DNA of 38,496 nt from CAYVUI01 sp964454745. Lineage in GTDB: Bacteria; Planctomycetota; Phycisphaerae; Sedimentisphaerales; Anaerohalosphaeraceae. Shown here one piece after another: positions 6,953-14,861 of this stretch. Where the stretch lies: assembly GCA_964454745.1 (NCBI GenBank), contig CAYVUI010000031.1, positions 1 to 38,496 of the forward strand, written 5' to 3'. The stretch's first letter is position 1. Each line of letters starts with the position of its first letter. The notes under the pieces were generated by a model. The model did not search any database, was not told where the DNA came from, and saw only the letters and a list, made by a program, of their open reading frames with translations. The translations under genes were made by a program, and so were the position numbers.

Positions 6953-8287
6953 CTACGAATTGGGCCAGAAGATATCGTCGTATCCATCGGTCTCGCTGTT
7001 GCGGTCTGAAAGCGGGGTTCCGCCATTATCGGTAAAGTCTTCGCCCACGCTGTAGAGCAGAAAATCATCCTCGGCTGCGCGGTAGACCAGGGGGCCGTCG
7101 CTGTACGGGTCCATCGGCACCGCTCTTAGATAGCCGACATCGACAAGCTGCTGGAGGGACTGCGGGAAAGAACCGTTTTCTTTCTGGTAACGCAAAATTG
7201 CAACTACAGCAAGCAGTGCATCGTAATTGACATTCATTTTATGCTGAAATTCAATTAAATATGCAATATGCCGACTCGTCATTCCGGTATGATCAAATCT
7301 ATTCCAAAGTCTACTAATCCTGGACTTGTATGTATCATTCTGCTGGTGTATTTGATAAGGTGTTAATTCATAAAGAGGTTTTAAGTAACCCGGTAAATTG
7401 CGGGAGAATTGCTCCGTCTTTCTTCGGTCCGGTGCCATCAAGGCATAAAAAAGAACTCCATACCAGGTTTCGTAAAAATCGAATTTCAGATGCTCAGAAG
7501 GAATCAGTCTGCCATTGCCTCTGCCGTCGTCTGTAAAGGCCTTCTGTATCCAATCTCTAACGTAAACAAGCTCTCCCTGCGAGTACAGGAAAACAGGATT
7601 AGATACATCTAATGCTTGCCGGAGGTTTTTCTGAAAATACGTCAGCTCATTGCTTTTGGGATCCGCCAGGTCTAAAACAGAAAAAGCCATCTCACAGGCT
7701 TTTCTTCGAACAATTGCACCAACAAGCTGCACGATAAGACATTCTGGAGAAGTAAAATGATTACTTACTTTTAGAAGAAGAATTGAATCATCCAAAGCTG
7801 AAAGGATATCACCCTCAGATGCTTTGTGCCTAATCTGCCAGCAGAACGGAGCTGACATATCCTTTATAGATACAGTAGTCTCAGTAACCATTTCATCACT
7901 AGAATTAATTTCAATCCAGCAATAAGGTTTTTTCGCGGCTTGTCGGAAAAGGTCAAAGGCATTGCTGTTTTCTGCGATCCAATCCTTCAGTTGCCCGGTT
8001 TGCTGCTCCGTAAGGTCAACGCAAGACTTGACTGGGTCCATGTCTTTTAGGAATTCCGGCATGGGAGTTAACGATTTCAGCGCGCGTTCATAGAGCGGGG
8101 CCGCATTCTGAGCAGGATCGAAATTTTCGGGTTTGGTGACACGGTTGTATTCCTCGGCAGCGTCAAAGGTGATATTGGGACGGGCGATGAAGAACCGGGA
8201 TATCTCGAAGCGGAACACGCGGTTTAAAATCAGTACGGTCACGACTGCCGCTGCGATTACAGTCAGGGTTATCATAAGATGTTTCAT
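6953..8287 (-). CDS. Membrane-anchored protein of unknown function with a pseudopilin-like C-terminal segment
   Basis: The protein has 444 aa from the ATG at 8287; an in-frame TTG at 8305 is the alternative start. One N-terminal hydrophobic segment (about residues 2-22) suggests an uncleaved anchor or signal. The body is helical with no motif I recognise. The C-terminal 90 residues (VAILRYQKENGSFPQSLQQLV..GYL...PMDPYSDGPLVYRAAEDDFLLYSVGEDFTDNGG) resemble the C-terminal part of GspG-like pseudopilins and related planctomycete proteins: DP(F/Y)S.GPL.Y and a D-rich metal-binding-like loop. The N-terminal prepilin motif is absent, so this is not a pilin. Its right neighbour is an unrelated regulator. 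Function is unknown. Confidence 0.75.
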   Translation of the reverse strand: MKHLMITLTVIAAAVVTVLILNRVFRFEISRFFIARPNITFDAAEEYNRVTKPENFDPAQNAAPLYERALKSLTPMPEFLKDMDPVKSCVDLTEQQTGQLKDWIAENSNAFDLFRQAAKKPYCWIEINSSDEMVTETTVSIKDMSAPFCWQIRHKASEGDILSALDDSILLLKVSNHFTSPECLIVQLVGAIVRRKACEMAFSVLDLADPKSNELTYFQKNLRQALDVSNPVFLYSQGELVYVRDWIQKAFTDDGRGNGRLIPSEHLKFDFYETWYGVLFYALMAPDRRKTEQFSRNLPGYLKPLYELTPYQIHQQNDTYKSRISRLWNRFDHTGMTSRHIAYLIEFQHKMNVNYDALLAVVAILRYQKENGSFPQSLQQLVDVGYLRAVPMDPYSDGPLVYRAAEDDFLLYSVGEDFTDNGGTPLSDRNSETDGYDDIFWPNS

Positions 8288-8458
8288 GCTCCCGCGTATC
8301 CTCAATTATGTAAAGGCTCGTTCCGGTTCGGTTTGAGAGATAAGGCCATGTGAAAATAATGAGAGCCTTTCACTCAAGACGGGGAGATTATCATCGGCTA
8401 GAGGCGATTTGTCAAGGGATCTTTGAAGGCGGCAGGAACTCTTTAGGATTCCTTGCGG

Positions 8459-8764
8459 TTATGCCCTGAACTGGCTTATCCGGATATCCCCGCCGGGCAT
8501 GTGAGCGATCAATTCAAGCCGGCCGCCAAGGGCCTGGATCAGCCGTCGCAGCGTGCTGACTTGAATATCGTCCTGTGATTCGAGTTTTGACAGGCTGGGC
8601 TGCTTGATGCCGAGCGCACCAGCGATGTCTGCCTGGGTAAAGCCGGCCTCTTTGCGGATTTCAGCCAGCAGCATCTCCGCCATGACCTCCCGTGCCCGGG
8701 CTTTGGCCCTTTTAACCCGCGTAGGGTCCATTTTCTTTTCAAGGTTTTCAAACTTTTTCGCCAT
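8459..8764 (-). CDS. XRE-family regulator (HigA-like orphan antitoxin type)
   Basis: The protein has 101 aa from the ATG at 8764, with GAGGG about 10 nt upstream. Residues 36-90 form a Cro/C1-type helix-turn-helix (GFTQADIAGALGIKQPSLSKLE followed by STLRRLIQALGGRLELIAH). The ending GGRLELIAHMPGGDIRI is typical of antitoxins in the HigBA/RelBE-like group, where a small toxin usually lies just upstream. No toxin-sized ORF is found on this strand between the gene and the divergent GH28 gene, nor downstream. It therefore appears solitary, either a domesticated regulator or the remnant of a toxin-antitoxin pair. A promoter with an embedded dyad lies upstream and suggests autoregulation. Confidence 0.85.
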   Translation of the reverse strand: MAKKFENLEKKMDPTRVKRAKARAREVMAEMLLAEIRKEAGFTQADIAGALGIKQPSLSKLESQDDIQVSTLRRLIQALGGRLELIAHMPGGDIRISQFRA

Positions 8765-8808
8765 TATATCAATCCCTCGTCTTTGAGTTCTACAAAACAA
8801 ACCCCTGC

Positions 8809-8836
8809 ATTATAGCCTGCAAGCTATATTTATCAA
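8809..8836 (-). promoter_or_regulatory. Promoter with embedded operator for the XRE gene
   Basis: Reading the minus strand, TTGATA (8836-8831), a 16-nt spacer and TATAAT (8814-8809) form a near-consensus sigma-70 promoter. The perfect inverted repeat TATAGC-ttgcag-GCTATA (8828-8811) covers the spacer and overlaps the -10. Binding of the encoded HTH protein there would block its own transcription, which is the usual arrangement for antitoxin-type regulators. Confidence 0.7.
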
Positions 8837-8918
8837 GAGCTATCTTGCCGGGCGCAGCAGAATATGGTACAACCACTGGAACAGGCAAGGCAGAATCGTG
8901 TTTTGTGAACCGATCAAT

Positions 8919-8947
8919 AAGAGAAATGCCGGCTGGCGTTGTCTCTT
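8919..8947 (+). promoter_or_regulatory. Nested inverted repeat upstream of the GH28-like gene
   Basis: AAGAGA (8919-8924) pairs with TCTCTT (8942-8947), with an inner GCC..GGC pair (8928-8930/8935-8937). It lies 40 nt before the start codon and could be an operator or a leader hairpin. No good -35/-10 pair was found nearby. Confidence 0.35.
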
Positions 8948-8986
8948 TTGAAACGAAATATCAACATTTCATGAAGGGCCGTGGAT

Positions 8987-10549
8987 ATGAATGTCTATAA
9001 CGTCAATGATTTTGGAGCCAAAGGGGACGGGGGTTCTCTTAATACGGAGCCGATCCAGGACGCCATCGACACGTGCAGCAGGGAAGGCGGCGGGACCGTT
9101 CTTTTGCCCGGCGGGACGTATCGGACCGGGACAATCTTCTTAAAAGATAACGTAACCCTGCACCTGGGGCCCGGGGTAGTCGTACAGGCCAGCGAGAAGA
9201 TCGAAGATTACCAGGAAGTGGATGTTACAGGACTTAGCGATGATTCGTTTTCGATCTTTAAAAAAGCGCTGATCGCGGCCAAAGATGTGAAAAACATCGC
9301 GGTGACCGGCCGGGGGAAGGTGAACGGACAGGCAGAGCATTTTCCCTGCGGGGCCGAGGCGTACAACTTTGAAGATGCCGACATGGCGGACAGCACGGAA
9401 ACGCGCGAAAGGCCCGTCACCCTTTGCTTTGTCAATTGTGAAAATGTATCTGCGGCGGGCATTTCTATTGAAAACTGCCCGAGTTTCGCGTGCACTTTTA
9501 TCTGCAGCACGATTCTCAATGTCGATGGGATCAAGATACACAATCGAACGAATCAAAACGGGGACGGACTGCACTTCCACCACTGCAGGGAAGCCTTTGT
9601 CTCGAACTCGAAGCTGCTTTGCAGCGATGATTGCCTGGCTGTTTTCGGAAGCGGCGAAAATATCACCGTCACCAACTGTTCGTTATCAACCCGGTGGTCG
9701 GCCTTTCGGATCGGACCGTTTTCGAGGGGGAAATTCCGGAATATCTCGGTATCCAATTGCGTGATAAAGGATACATACGGCTGCCCGATCAAGATCCAAC
9801 TGGTCGAGGGTGGCGAAATGGAGAACATTTCTTTCGATCACATCGTGATGAAAGATGTGACCGGGCCGTTTAGCCTTCGGCTGGCCGGCTGGCTGGGCTG
9901 GGCAAAGGAAAGGGACAAGTCGTTTCCGACAGGCAAACTTCGCAACATCCGGTTCAGTAATATCCGGGCGAATGTGATCGAAAATTCAAGGCCCGAGGAG
10001 CATGAAGTCCCTCCGATGGAGGGGGAGTATCTATCCTGTATCAACCTGACAGGCCTCGAGGGGCATTGTATCGAGAATGTTTTCTTCAGCAATATCAACA
10101 TCACGTTTCACGGCGGCGGGACACGGGAACATGCCGCCCGCGAAATCCCTGAATTGCCGGATGAATACCCCGAGTATCACATGTTTGGGACGCTGCCTGC
10201 TTACGGCCTTTATGCCCGTCATGTGAAGGGGCTGGTTCTCAATAATGTCCGGTTTGAAGTGGAACATGAAGACCTGAGACCGGCCGTGGTATGTGAGGAT
10301 GTGGAGGATGTGGAACTTTCCGCATTCTCGGCGCAGGGAAATGCCGGGGCGAGGAGCCTGATTCGGCTGCACAACACCCGCCGGGCATTTGTCCACGGCT
10401 GCAGGACGCTGGGCGAGGTTGTGGACTTCTTGCGACTGGAAGGTGAGCAAACCCAAAACGTCTCGATCGGCTGTAATGACATCGGCACCGATGGGAAAGC
10501 ATTTGTACTTTCAGACGGAGCCGGTGAAGATGCCGCAAAGGTTTTATAG
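8987..10549 (+). CDS. GH28-like right-handed beta-helix protein (polygalacturonase/rhamnogalacturonase type)
   Basis: The protein has 520 aa from the ATG at 8987 (AAGGG 8 nt upstream); a GTG two codons earlier is less likely. The N-terminus (VNDFGAKGDG..N..PIQDAIDTCSREGGGTVLLPGGTYRTGTIFLK) is classic for pectin-active GH28 and pectate-lyase-superfamily proteins, and the body is a repeated beta-helix. The three carboxylates of GH28 appear kept: Asp193 in NGDG (the NTDG position) and Asp214-Asp215 in SDDC. The GHG histidine motif is absent (TRWSAFRIG in its place) and RIK reads PIK. It is therefore either a divergent GH28 with another specificity or a related enzyme. No signal peptide is seen, so it may act in the cytoplasm on imported oligosaccharides. 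It stands alone and converges on the next gene. Confidence 0.8.
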   Translation: MNVYNVNDFGAKGDGGSLNTEPIQDAIDTCSREGGGTVLLPGGTYRTGTIFLKDNVTLHLGPGVVVQASEKIEDYQEVDVTGLSDDSFSIFKKALIAAKDVKNIAVTGRGKVNGQAEHFPCGAEAYNFEDADMADSTETRERPVTLCFVNCENVSAAGISIENCPSFACTFICSTILNVDGIKIHNRTNQNGDGLHFHHCREAFVSNSKLLCSDDCLAVFGSGENITVTNCSLSTRWSAFRIGPFSRGKFRNISVSNCVIKDTYGCPIKIQLVEGGEMENISFDHIVMKDVTGPFSLRLAGWLGWAKERDKSFPTGKLRNIRFSNIRANVIENSRPEEHEVPPMEGEYLSCINLTGLEGHCIENVFFSNINITFHGGGTREHAAREIPELPDEYPEYHMFGTLPAYGLYARHVKGLVLNNVRFEVEHEDLRPAVVCEDVEDVELSAFSAQGNAGARSLIRLHNTRRAFVHGCRTLGEVVDFLRLEGEQTQNVSIGCNDIGTDGKAFVLSDGAGEDAAKVL

Positions 10550-10624
10550 CATCCCAGGTTTAAATCTTTATAAACTGCGGTCCTGGTCTGACTTTTAAGA
10601 TCGCTGCTATGGCCCGGGGCAGGG

Positions 10625-11917
10625 TCAGCTCTGCGGGTGCCAGTTGGCAAAATGGTTTTTATGTGTGTCAAGGTATCCTGCGCCGGGCTGATAGAAATGA
10701 TCGTAAAACCCCAAATCCAGGTGGCACGCCTGGAGGTACACCATTGTATAGATCGAGGGCACCGTCGCCGGGAACTTGCCGAACCGGTCATACAGATACT
10801 GGGCCTGCAGCGTAACGCATTCACGAAACCGCCGGTCATGCACCTTCGCCGCGGAGCGCACTTTGCGCGAATCCTTCCACGGCCCGGGCGTATCGGGGTG
10901 GTACGGGCCGCCGGGGCCGAATTTCCGTTCGCAAACCGCATCCACCGCCGCCTGCATATCGGCATAGTGCGGGGGGCAAAAACCTTCCATCACGCCCTCG
11001 AGCCCCGTCGGATTCGGCAGCGCCCAGCGGTCATCCGTATCATACCGAAAACCCAGACCCGGCACATCCGCATCTTCAGCGGCCCCAAGCACACTGTAGG
11101 GATTGAGCCCGTTAAAGAGCCAGCCGCCCAGGCCCATCGCCTGGAGCATCAGCGCGCCGCTGTAGCACGCGCACGACATCTCTGCCGTCAGCTCATTCAT
11201 GGACAGATCATCATAAAACGAAAGCGGCCAGGAACTCTCCGCGTCATACAAATCCGCATACTGCTCAATGCCCGGAATCTCGCAGCCGTGGATGTCATCG
11301 GTCAGCACGGTCCGGTTCTGCAACAGGTAGCACAGACCCAGGATCTCATGCTGAGCCAGGTCCCCTACCGGGATCAACAGAAAGGTCCCGGGGTGATTGA
11401 CAACCCAGGTATTGTGCGCCTCGACATGTGGAATCTCGGGGGGGAGTTTTAGCCGGTTGTCGCTTAGCTTTCGGATTTGCGAACGGGTGTTTTCCAGTAC
11501 CGTTTCCAGGGACTGGTCTTTCGTTTGGCCGGGCTGGGTAAACGGCGCCGCATCCCGCGTATCCAGGCAGTACAGACCCTCATCATCCGTAAAGAACAGC
11601 ATACTGGCTCCAAACCCCGCCGCGGACGGGCACACCCTGCCCGAGGCCGTGCCGCAATAGTTGGAAAGATGGGGCACATAATTTTCGCCCCGGTACATGC
11701 CGTGATGCCAGCCCGTGGATGCCGAGCATGCTGCCAGCAGAATGCGCTTTTCAATCTCCGAAAGTGGCGTCGGCTTTGATTTCGACTTGTACTGGAACAC
11801 GCCGTCGGGGATTTGGGCCCCCATGAAAAACCTCCGCGAACGACGGCAAAGGATCGCTTCGATCAGCGGCATGTTCAAAAGCCCCGTAAGATTGGCTGGA
11901 ATTTTTTCACTGCTCAT
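10625..11917 (-). CDS. Nitroreductase-like protein of unknown substrate
   Basis: The protein has 430 aa from the ATG at 11917, behind a GGGGGG ribosome site. An upstream in-frame extension to 12016 overlaps the leader and lacks support. The N-terminus (LIEAILCRRSRRFFMGAQI, then LSEIEKRILLAACSASTGWHHG) resembles the FMN-binding start of nitroreductase-fold proteins (RRS.R.F, AA.AP). A central Ser/Ala/Cys-rich stretch (LTAEMSCACYSGALMLQAMGLGGWLFNG) fits the second half of that fold. The protein is about twice the usual nitroreductase length, and the C-terminal 130 residues match nothing I know. It is preceded on the same strand by a probable structured leader RNA ending in an intrinsic terminator. 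Its fold assignment is moderate and its function is unknown. Confidence 0.6.
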   Translation of the reverse strand: MSSEKIPANLTGLLNMPLIEAILCRRSRRFFMGAQIPDGVFQYKSKSKPTPLSEIEKRILLAACSASTGWHHGMYRGENYVPHLSNYCGTASGRVCPSAAGFGASMLFFTDDEGLYCLDTRDAAPFTQPGQTKDQSLETVLENTRSQIRKLSDNRLKLPPEIPHVEAHNTWVVNHPGTFLLIPVGDLAQHEILGLCYLLQNRTVLTDDIHGCEIPGIEQYADLYDAESSWPLSFYDDLSMNELTAEMSCACYSGALMLQAMGLGGWLFNGLNPYSVLGAAEDADVPGLGFRYDTDDRWALPNPTGLEGVMEGFCPPHYADMQAAVDAVCERKFGPGGPYHPDTPGPWKDSRKVRSAAKVHDRRFRECVTLQAQYLYDRFGKFPATVPSIYTMVYLQACHLDLGFYDHFYQPGAGYLDTHKNHFANWHPQS

Positions 11918-12016
11918 TTGATTACCCCCCATAAAATTATTTTTAAAACAGCATACCCCTCCGCGCAGGCGATGGCAAGAAAATTCCTTTATTTCCCATT
12001 CGCTTGATTCGCGCAT

Positions 12017-12046
12017 AAAAAAAGGCCCGTCAAGAGGCGAGCCTTT
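12017..12046 (-). terminator. Intrinsic terminator of the leader RNA
   Basis: On the minus strand AAAGGCTCG pairs with CGGGCCTTT (12046-12038/12029-12021) around an 8-nt loop, with one mismatch or wobble. The U-run that follows runs continuously to 12017. Orientation is clear because the plus strand has no comparable T-run. Confidence 0.75.
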
Positions 12047-12246
12047 AAATAGCCAGGATCCTCCGCGCCGGCCGTGGCAAGGCCTTTTAAAGAACCCTTT
12101 AGTCTCAAGTGGGCGATCGTTGCTTTCGTCCGGACTTCCTGTCAGGCAGGCTTGTCCGATCCGGAAAGGTCTGACCTCCCCGAATAAAGGTCATCGGTTC
12201 TTCAAAATGCTACCTTTCACCAACCGTGCAGGGGTAACCTGCTACA
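12017..12246 (-). ncRNA. Candidate structured leader RNA or small RNA (about 230 nt)
   Basis: On the minus strand a promoter at 12281-12253 and an intrinsic terminator at 12046-12017 define a transcript of about 230 nt. In order it contains GCAGG-ttacc-CCTGC, CGGTT..AACCG, TGACCT..AGGTCA, and a compound stem CGGAC-aag-CCTG..CAGG-aa-GTCCG. A single-stranded-looking stretch and the terminator follow. The nitroreductase-like start codon is 100 nt beyond the terminator, so an attenuating riboswitch is possible; a free-standing sRNA is equally possible. I compared it by eye with 6S, SRP, RNase P, tmRNA, T-box, cobalamin, FMN, TPP, SAM and glycine elements and did not recognise a match. Confidence 0.5.
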
Positions 12247-12252
12247 AATATT

Positions 12253-12281
12253 ACCATACCATATTCAATCGTAAAATTCAA
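12253..12281 (-). promoter_or_regulatory. Promoter of the leader RNA
   Basis: Minus strand: TTGAAT (12281-12276), a 17-nt spacer, then TATGGT (12258-12253). Each hexamer matches four of six consensus bases. Placement just before the first stem of the RNA supports it. Confidence 0.5.
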
Positions 12282-12428
12282 GGAAAGAGTTGAGAGAAAA
12301 TAGAAATTTCATCCCTTTGCTTTGTAAATATGCTTCAGGGCAGAATACGTTAAAAAAATAAGCGGAAAACAAAGTTTTTTCGCAGGATTGGCAATACCGG
12401 AAATACCGTTTGCGCACACGGAATTTAC

Positions 12429-12444
12429 TGGCACTGAAATTGCT
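12429..12444 (+). promoter_or_regulatory. Exact match to the sigma-54 -24/-12 consensus
   Basis: TGGCAC-N5-TTGCT, with GG and GC separated by 10 nt, lies on the plus strand 20 nt before the 3' end of pheT. It would drive antisense transcription into pheT. It may be chance, but a sigma-54 activator gene lies 2.4 kb away. Confidence 0.25.
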
Positions 12445-12463
12445 GTGTGAAGAATTTTATTTT

Positions 12464-14470
12464 TTATGCGGTTCTAAGCTCGGCACCGAATTGGCCGGCG
12501 AGGGCGTCCACGATGGGCTTTTCGTAGGTGTCTACGGTTTCGTGGGTCAGGGTGCCGTCCTCGTCGCGGAAACGCAGCGAAAGGGTCAGGCTCTTTTTGC
12601 CTTTGGGGATCGGCTTGCCGCGGTAGATGTCGACAAAGGATATCTTTTCGAGCTGGGCGGGTGCCTTGGATTCGATGGCGGCGGTGACCTGGTCCCAGAG
12701 GATGGCTTCGTCGAGGATCAGCGAAAGGTCGCGGACGACGGAGGGGAACCTTGGGATGGGTTTTACCTGGGCGAGTACGCCGAAGTGGCTCATGAGGATG
12801 TTAAAGTCAAGCTCGGCGGCGGCGACTTCGCTCTCGATGTCGAGGGCGGAGGTGATCTTGGGATCAATGATGCCGGCAAAACCGAGTGTATCGCTGTCAA
12901 TGGAGACCGCAAGGCCGGCGCTGGACCAGGGGCCGTCTTTGGTTTCAAATTTGAGAACGGCCTGTGGGTTGACCTGGCGAACGAGATTGGTAATCACGCC
13001 GCGGAGGTGGCGGATGCCCTGTGTGGTGACGATCGCGAGGCAGGGTTTTTCGTCGGGCAGGTCCTGTCCTTTCGCGGGGGCGAATGTATTGGCGATTTCG
13101 TAGATGTTGACCGGGGCGTTGCCGACGTTGAGGTTCGTGCGGGTCACGTGCAGCAGCGAGCCGAGCAGGTTCTGGCGGATGATATTGGCGGACTTGCGTG
13201 ATTCGTCACCCACGCGGAGCGGATCGTCGGTTTCGGGTGCGAAGAGCTTGTGCGTCTTGTCGTCGGTGAATGTGACGTTGATGGTTTCGTAATACCCGGC
13301 GGCGTTGAGAACACGGGCGGCGAGGTTGGTGAGCTTTTCACGTTTGTCCACGGGGGCCACTTCGATGTTGATCTTTTTCTCGGTGGGGATGTTCGTGTAG
13401 CCATGGCAGCGGGCGACTTCCTCGATAAGGTCGACTTCACGATGGAGGTCGTGCCGCCATGTGGGGCTTGTGCATACGATGGTATCGCCCTGCTGTTTGG
13501 GGGCCAGGCCCAGGTTCGTAAGGATCGAGAGGGTTTTGTCCTGCGGGATATCAATGCCGAGCAGCTTGCTCAGGCGAGCCGGGCGCAGGGTGATCTCGGG
13601 GCAGTCGGCCTTTTTGGGGTAGTTATCGACGATGCCTTTGGCGATGGTGCCGCCGGCGAAATGAACGATCAGTTGTGCGCATCGGTGGGCGGCGTATTCA
13701 ACCCGCTCGGTATCGACATGGCGCTCAAAGCGGAAAGAGGCATCGCTTGGCAGGTTCAGGCCGCGGGAGGCGGTGCGAACGGTGACGGGGTCAAAGTGGG
13801 CGTTTTCGAGCAGGATGTTCACGGTCGCGTCGGAGACTTCCGTTTCCAGGCCGCCCATGACACCGGCAATGGCGACCGGACCCTTTGGATCGGCGATAAC
13901 GAGCATGTCCGGCGTGAGTTTGCACTCGGTATGGTCGATGCTGGTGATGGTCTCGCCCTTTTGGGCGTTGCGGACGATGATGGTGCCGTCGGCGACTTTG
14001 TCGTAATCAAACGCGTGGGCCGGCTGGCCGGTCTCGAACATGGCGTAGTTGGTGGCATCGACGACGTTATTGACCGAGCGGAGGCCGACGGATTCGAGCC
14101 TTTCGACGAGCCAGTCGGGCGATGGGCCGACCTTGACGCCCTCGATATAGATGCCTGTATAGCGATTGCAGAGGTCGGGATTTTCGATCTCGACCTTGAT
14201 TTTGTCGCAGGAATCGAGGCTGCCTGTTGGGCCGGCAACTTCAGGAATCCGGAGCTGTTTGGACCAGAATGCGGCCAGTTCGCGGGCAACGCCGATGTGG
14301 CTAAGGCAATCGCCGCGGTTGCTGGTGACTTCAACGTCGATGACGGTATCGTTTGGGAATTCCTCCATCTCTTCGGTGGGGAAACCGAGGTCGCTTAGGA
14401 TTTCGGCGACTTCGCTGGCCGGGCAGTCGATATCAACGTATTCTTTGATCCAATTCAGGGAAACCTTCAT
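12464..14470 (-). CDS. pheT: Phenylalanine--tRNA ligase beta subunit, short form
   Basis: PheT pairs with PheS to charge tRNA-Phe. The start MKVSLNWIKEYVDIDC, the B3/B4 region (NNVVDATNYAMFETGQPAHAFD), GVMGGLETEVSD, SRGLNLPSDASFRFERHVD, the B5 domain (PTWRHDLHREVDLIEEVAR) and a C-terminal ferredoxin-fold anticodon-binding domain (PRFPSVVRDLSLIL to the end) are all present. At 668 aa it is about 120 residues shorter than the usual 790-800. The missing piece is the N-terminal EMAP-II-like tRNA-binding OB domain: the sequence passes directly from LGFPTEEMEE to the VTSNRGDCLSHIGVARELA segment. The ATG has AGGA 9 nt upstream. No pheS is adjacent, so the gene appears monocistronic. Confidence 0.95.
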   Translation of the reverse strand: MKVSLNWIKEYVDIDCPASEVAEILSDLGFPTEEMEEFPNDTVIDVEVTSNRGDCLSHIGVARELAAFWSKQLRIPEVAGPTGSLDSCDKIKVEIENPDLCNRYTGIYIEGVKVGPSPDWLVERLESVGLRSVNNVVDATNYAMFETGQPAHAFDYDKVADGTIIVRNAQKGETITSIDHTECKLTPDMLVIADPKGPVAIAGVMGGLETEVSDATVNILLENAHFDPVTVRTASRGLNLPSDASFRFERHVDTERVEYAAHRCAQLIVHFAGGTIAKGIVDNYPKKADCPEITLRPARLSKLLGIDIPQDKTLSILTNLGLAPKQQGDTIVCTSPTWRHDLHREVDLIEEVARCHGYTNIPTEKKINIEVAPVDKREKLTNLAARVLNAAGYYETINVTFTDDKTHKLFAPETDDPLRVGDESRKSANIIRQNLLGSLLHVTRTNLNVGNAPVNIYEIANTFAPAKGQDLPDEKPCLAIVTTQGIRHLRGVITNLVRQVNPQAVLKFETKDGPWSSAGLAVSIDSDTLGFAGIIDPKITSALDIESEVAAAELDFNILMSHFGVLAQVKPIPRFPSVVRDLSLILDEAILWDQVTAAIESKAPAQLEKISFVDIYRGKPIPKGKKSLTLSLRFRDEDGTLTHETVDTYEKPIVDALAGQFGAELRTA

Positions 14471-14541
14471 CTTTTTATCCTGTTTTTGGGTGTTTATTTA
14501 CTTTCGGGCACGAAAACGGCTCTATCTTCTTCAAAGGAAAC

Positions 14542-14569
14542 AGATTAGCGAAATTTCGGGGAAAGTCAA
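14542..14569 (-). promoter_or_regulatory. Possible pheT promoter
   Basis: Minus strand: TTGACT (14569-14564), a 16-nt spacer, then TAATCT (14547-14542), about 70 nt before the pheT start. The -10 is weak. Confidence 0.4.
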
Positions 14570-14581
14570 TACATTTAGTGT

Positions 14582-14617
14582 AACGCGAGCGTTATTATCG
14601 GGACTATCGTAATAGTC
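14582..14617. promoter_or_regulatory. Two perfect dyads in the pheT/sigma-54-activator divergent region
   Basis: AACGC-ga-GCGTT (14582-14593) and GACTAT-cgta-ATAGTC (14602-14617) lie just upstream of the putative pheT promoter and could be operators. The rest of the 390-bp divergent region (14471-14861) is AT-rich. It has one loose TTGATT..AATCAA pair near 14680-14712 and no gene or clear plus-strand promoter. Confidence 0.4.
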
Positions 14618-14861
14618 GCTTTAAAACGGTCTTTTTATAACTTTTTTATAGGTATTATTTACTATTTTCTTAGAATTTGATTAAAAATTCTTGATTTTGG
14701 CTACTAATCAAATAGATTATAGGTATTGGAGGGTGAGAGGGGCTCAACACGCCTTTTTTGCCGCCCATTTATCGAACAGTGTAGAGAGTGTAACCGAACA
14801 GTTGATTTTTGGGGTATGATTTTGGTGCGGACCGGCTTAAGGTCGTTTCGTAATCTGTACG

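Noticed and set aside
12017..12246. 6S RNA, SRP RNA, RNase P RNA, tmRNA or a known riboswitch
   Set aside because: A GGTTGGTGA string resembles part of E. coli 6S RNA and an AGGAAGTCCGG string resembles RNase P, but the long closing stem of 6S, the ACAGAA motif of RNase P, the GGAAGCAG loop of SRP and the CCA end of tmRNA are missing.
12410..14398. Long plus-strand ORFs (263 and 382 codons) across pheT
   Set aside because: Antisense shadows of pheT in a GC-rich gene with low-complexity Gly/Asp/Val composition. pheT is unambiguous.
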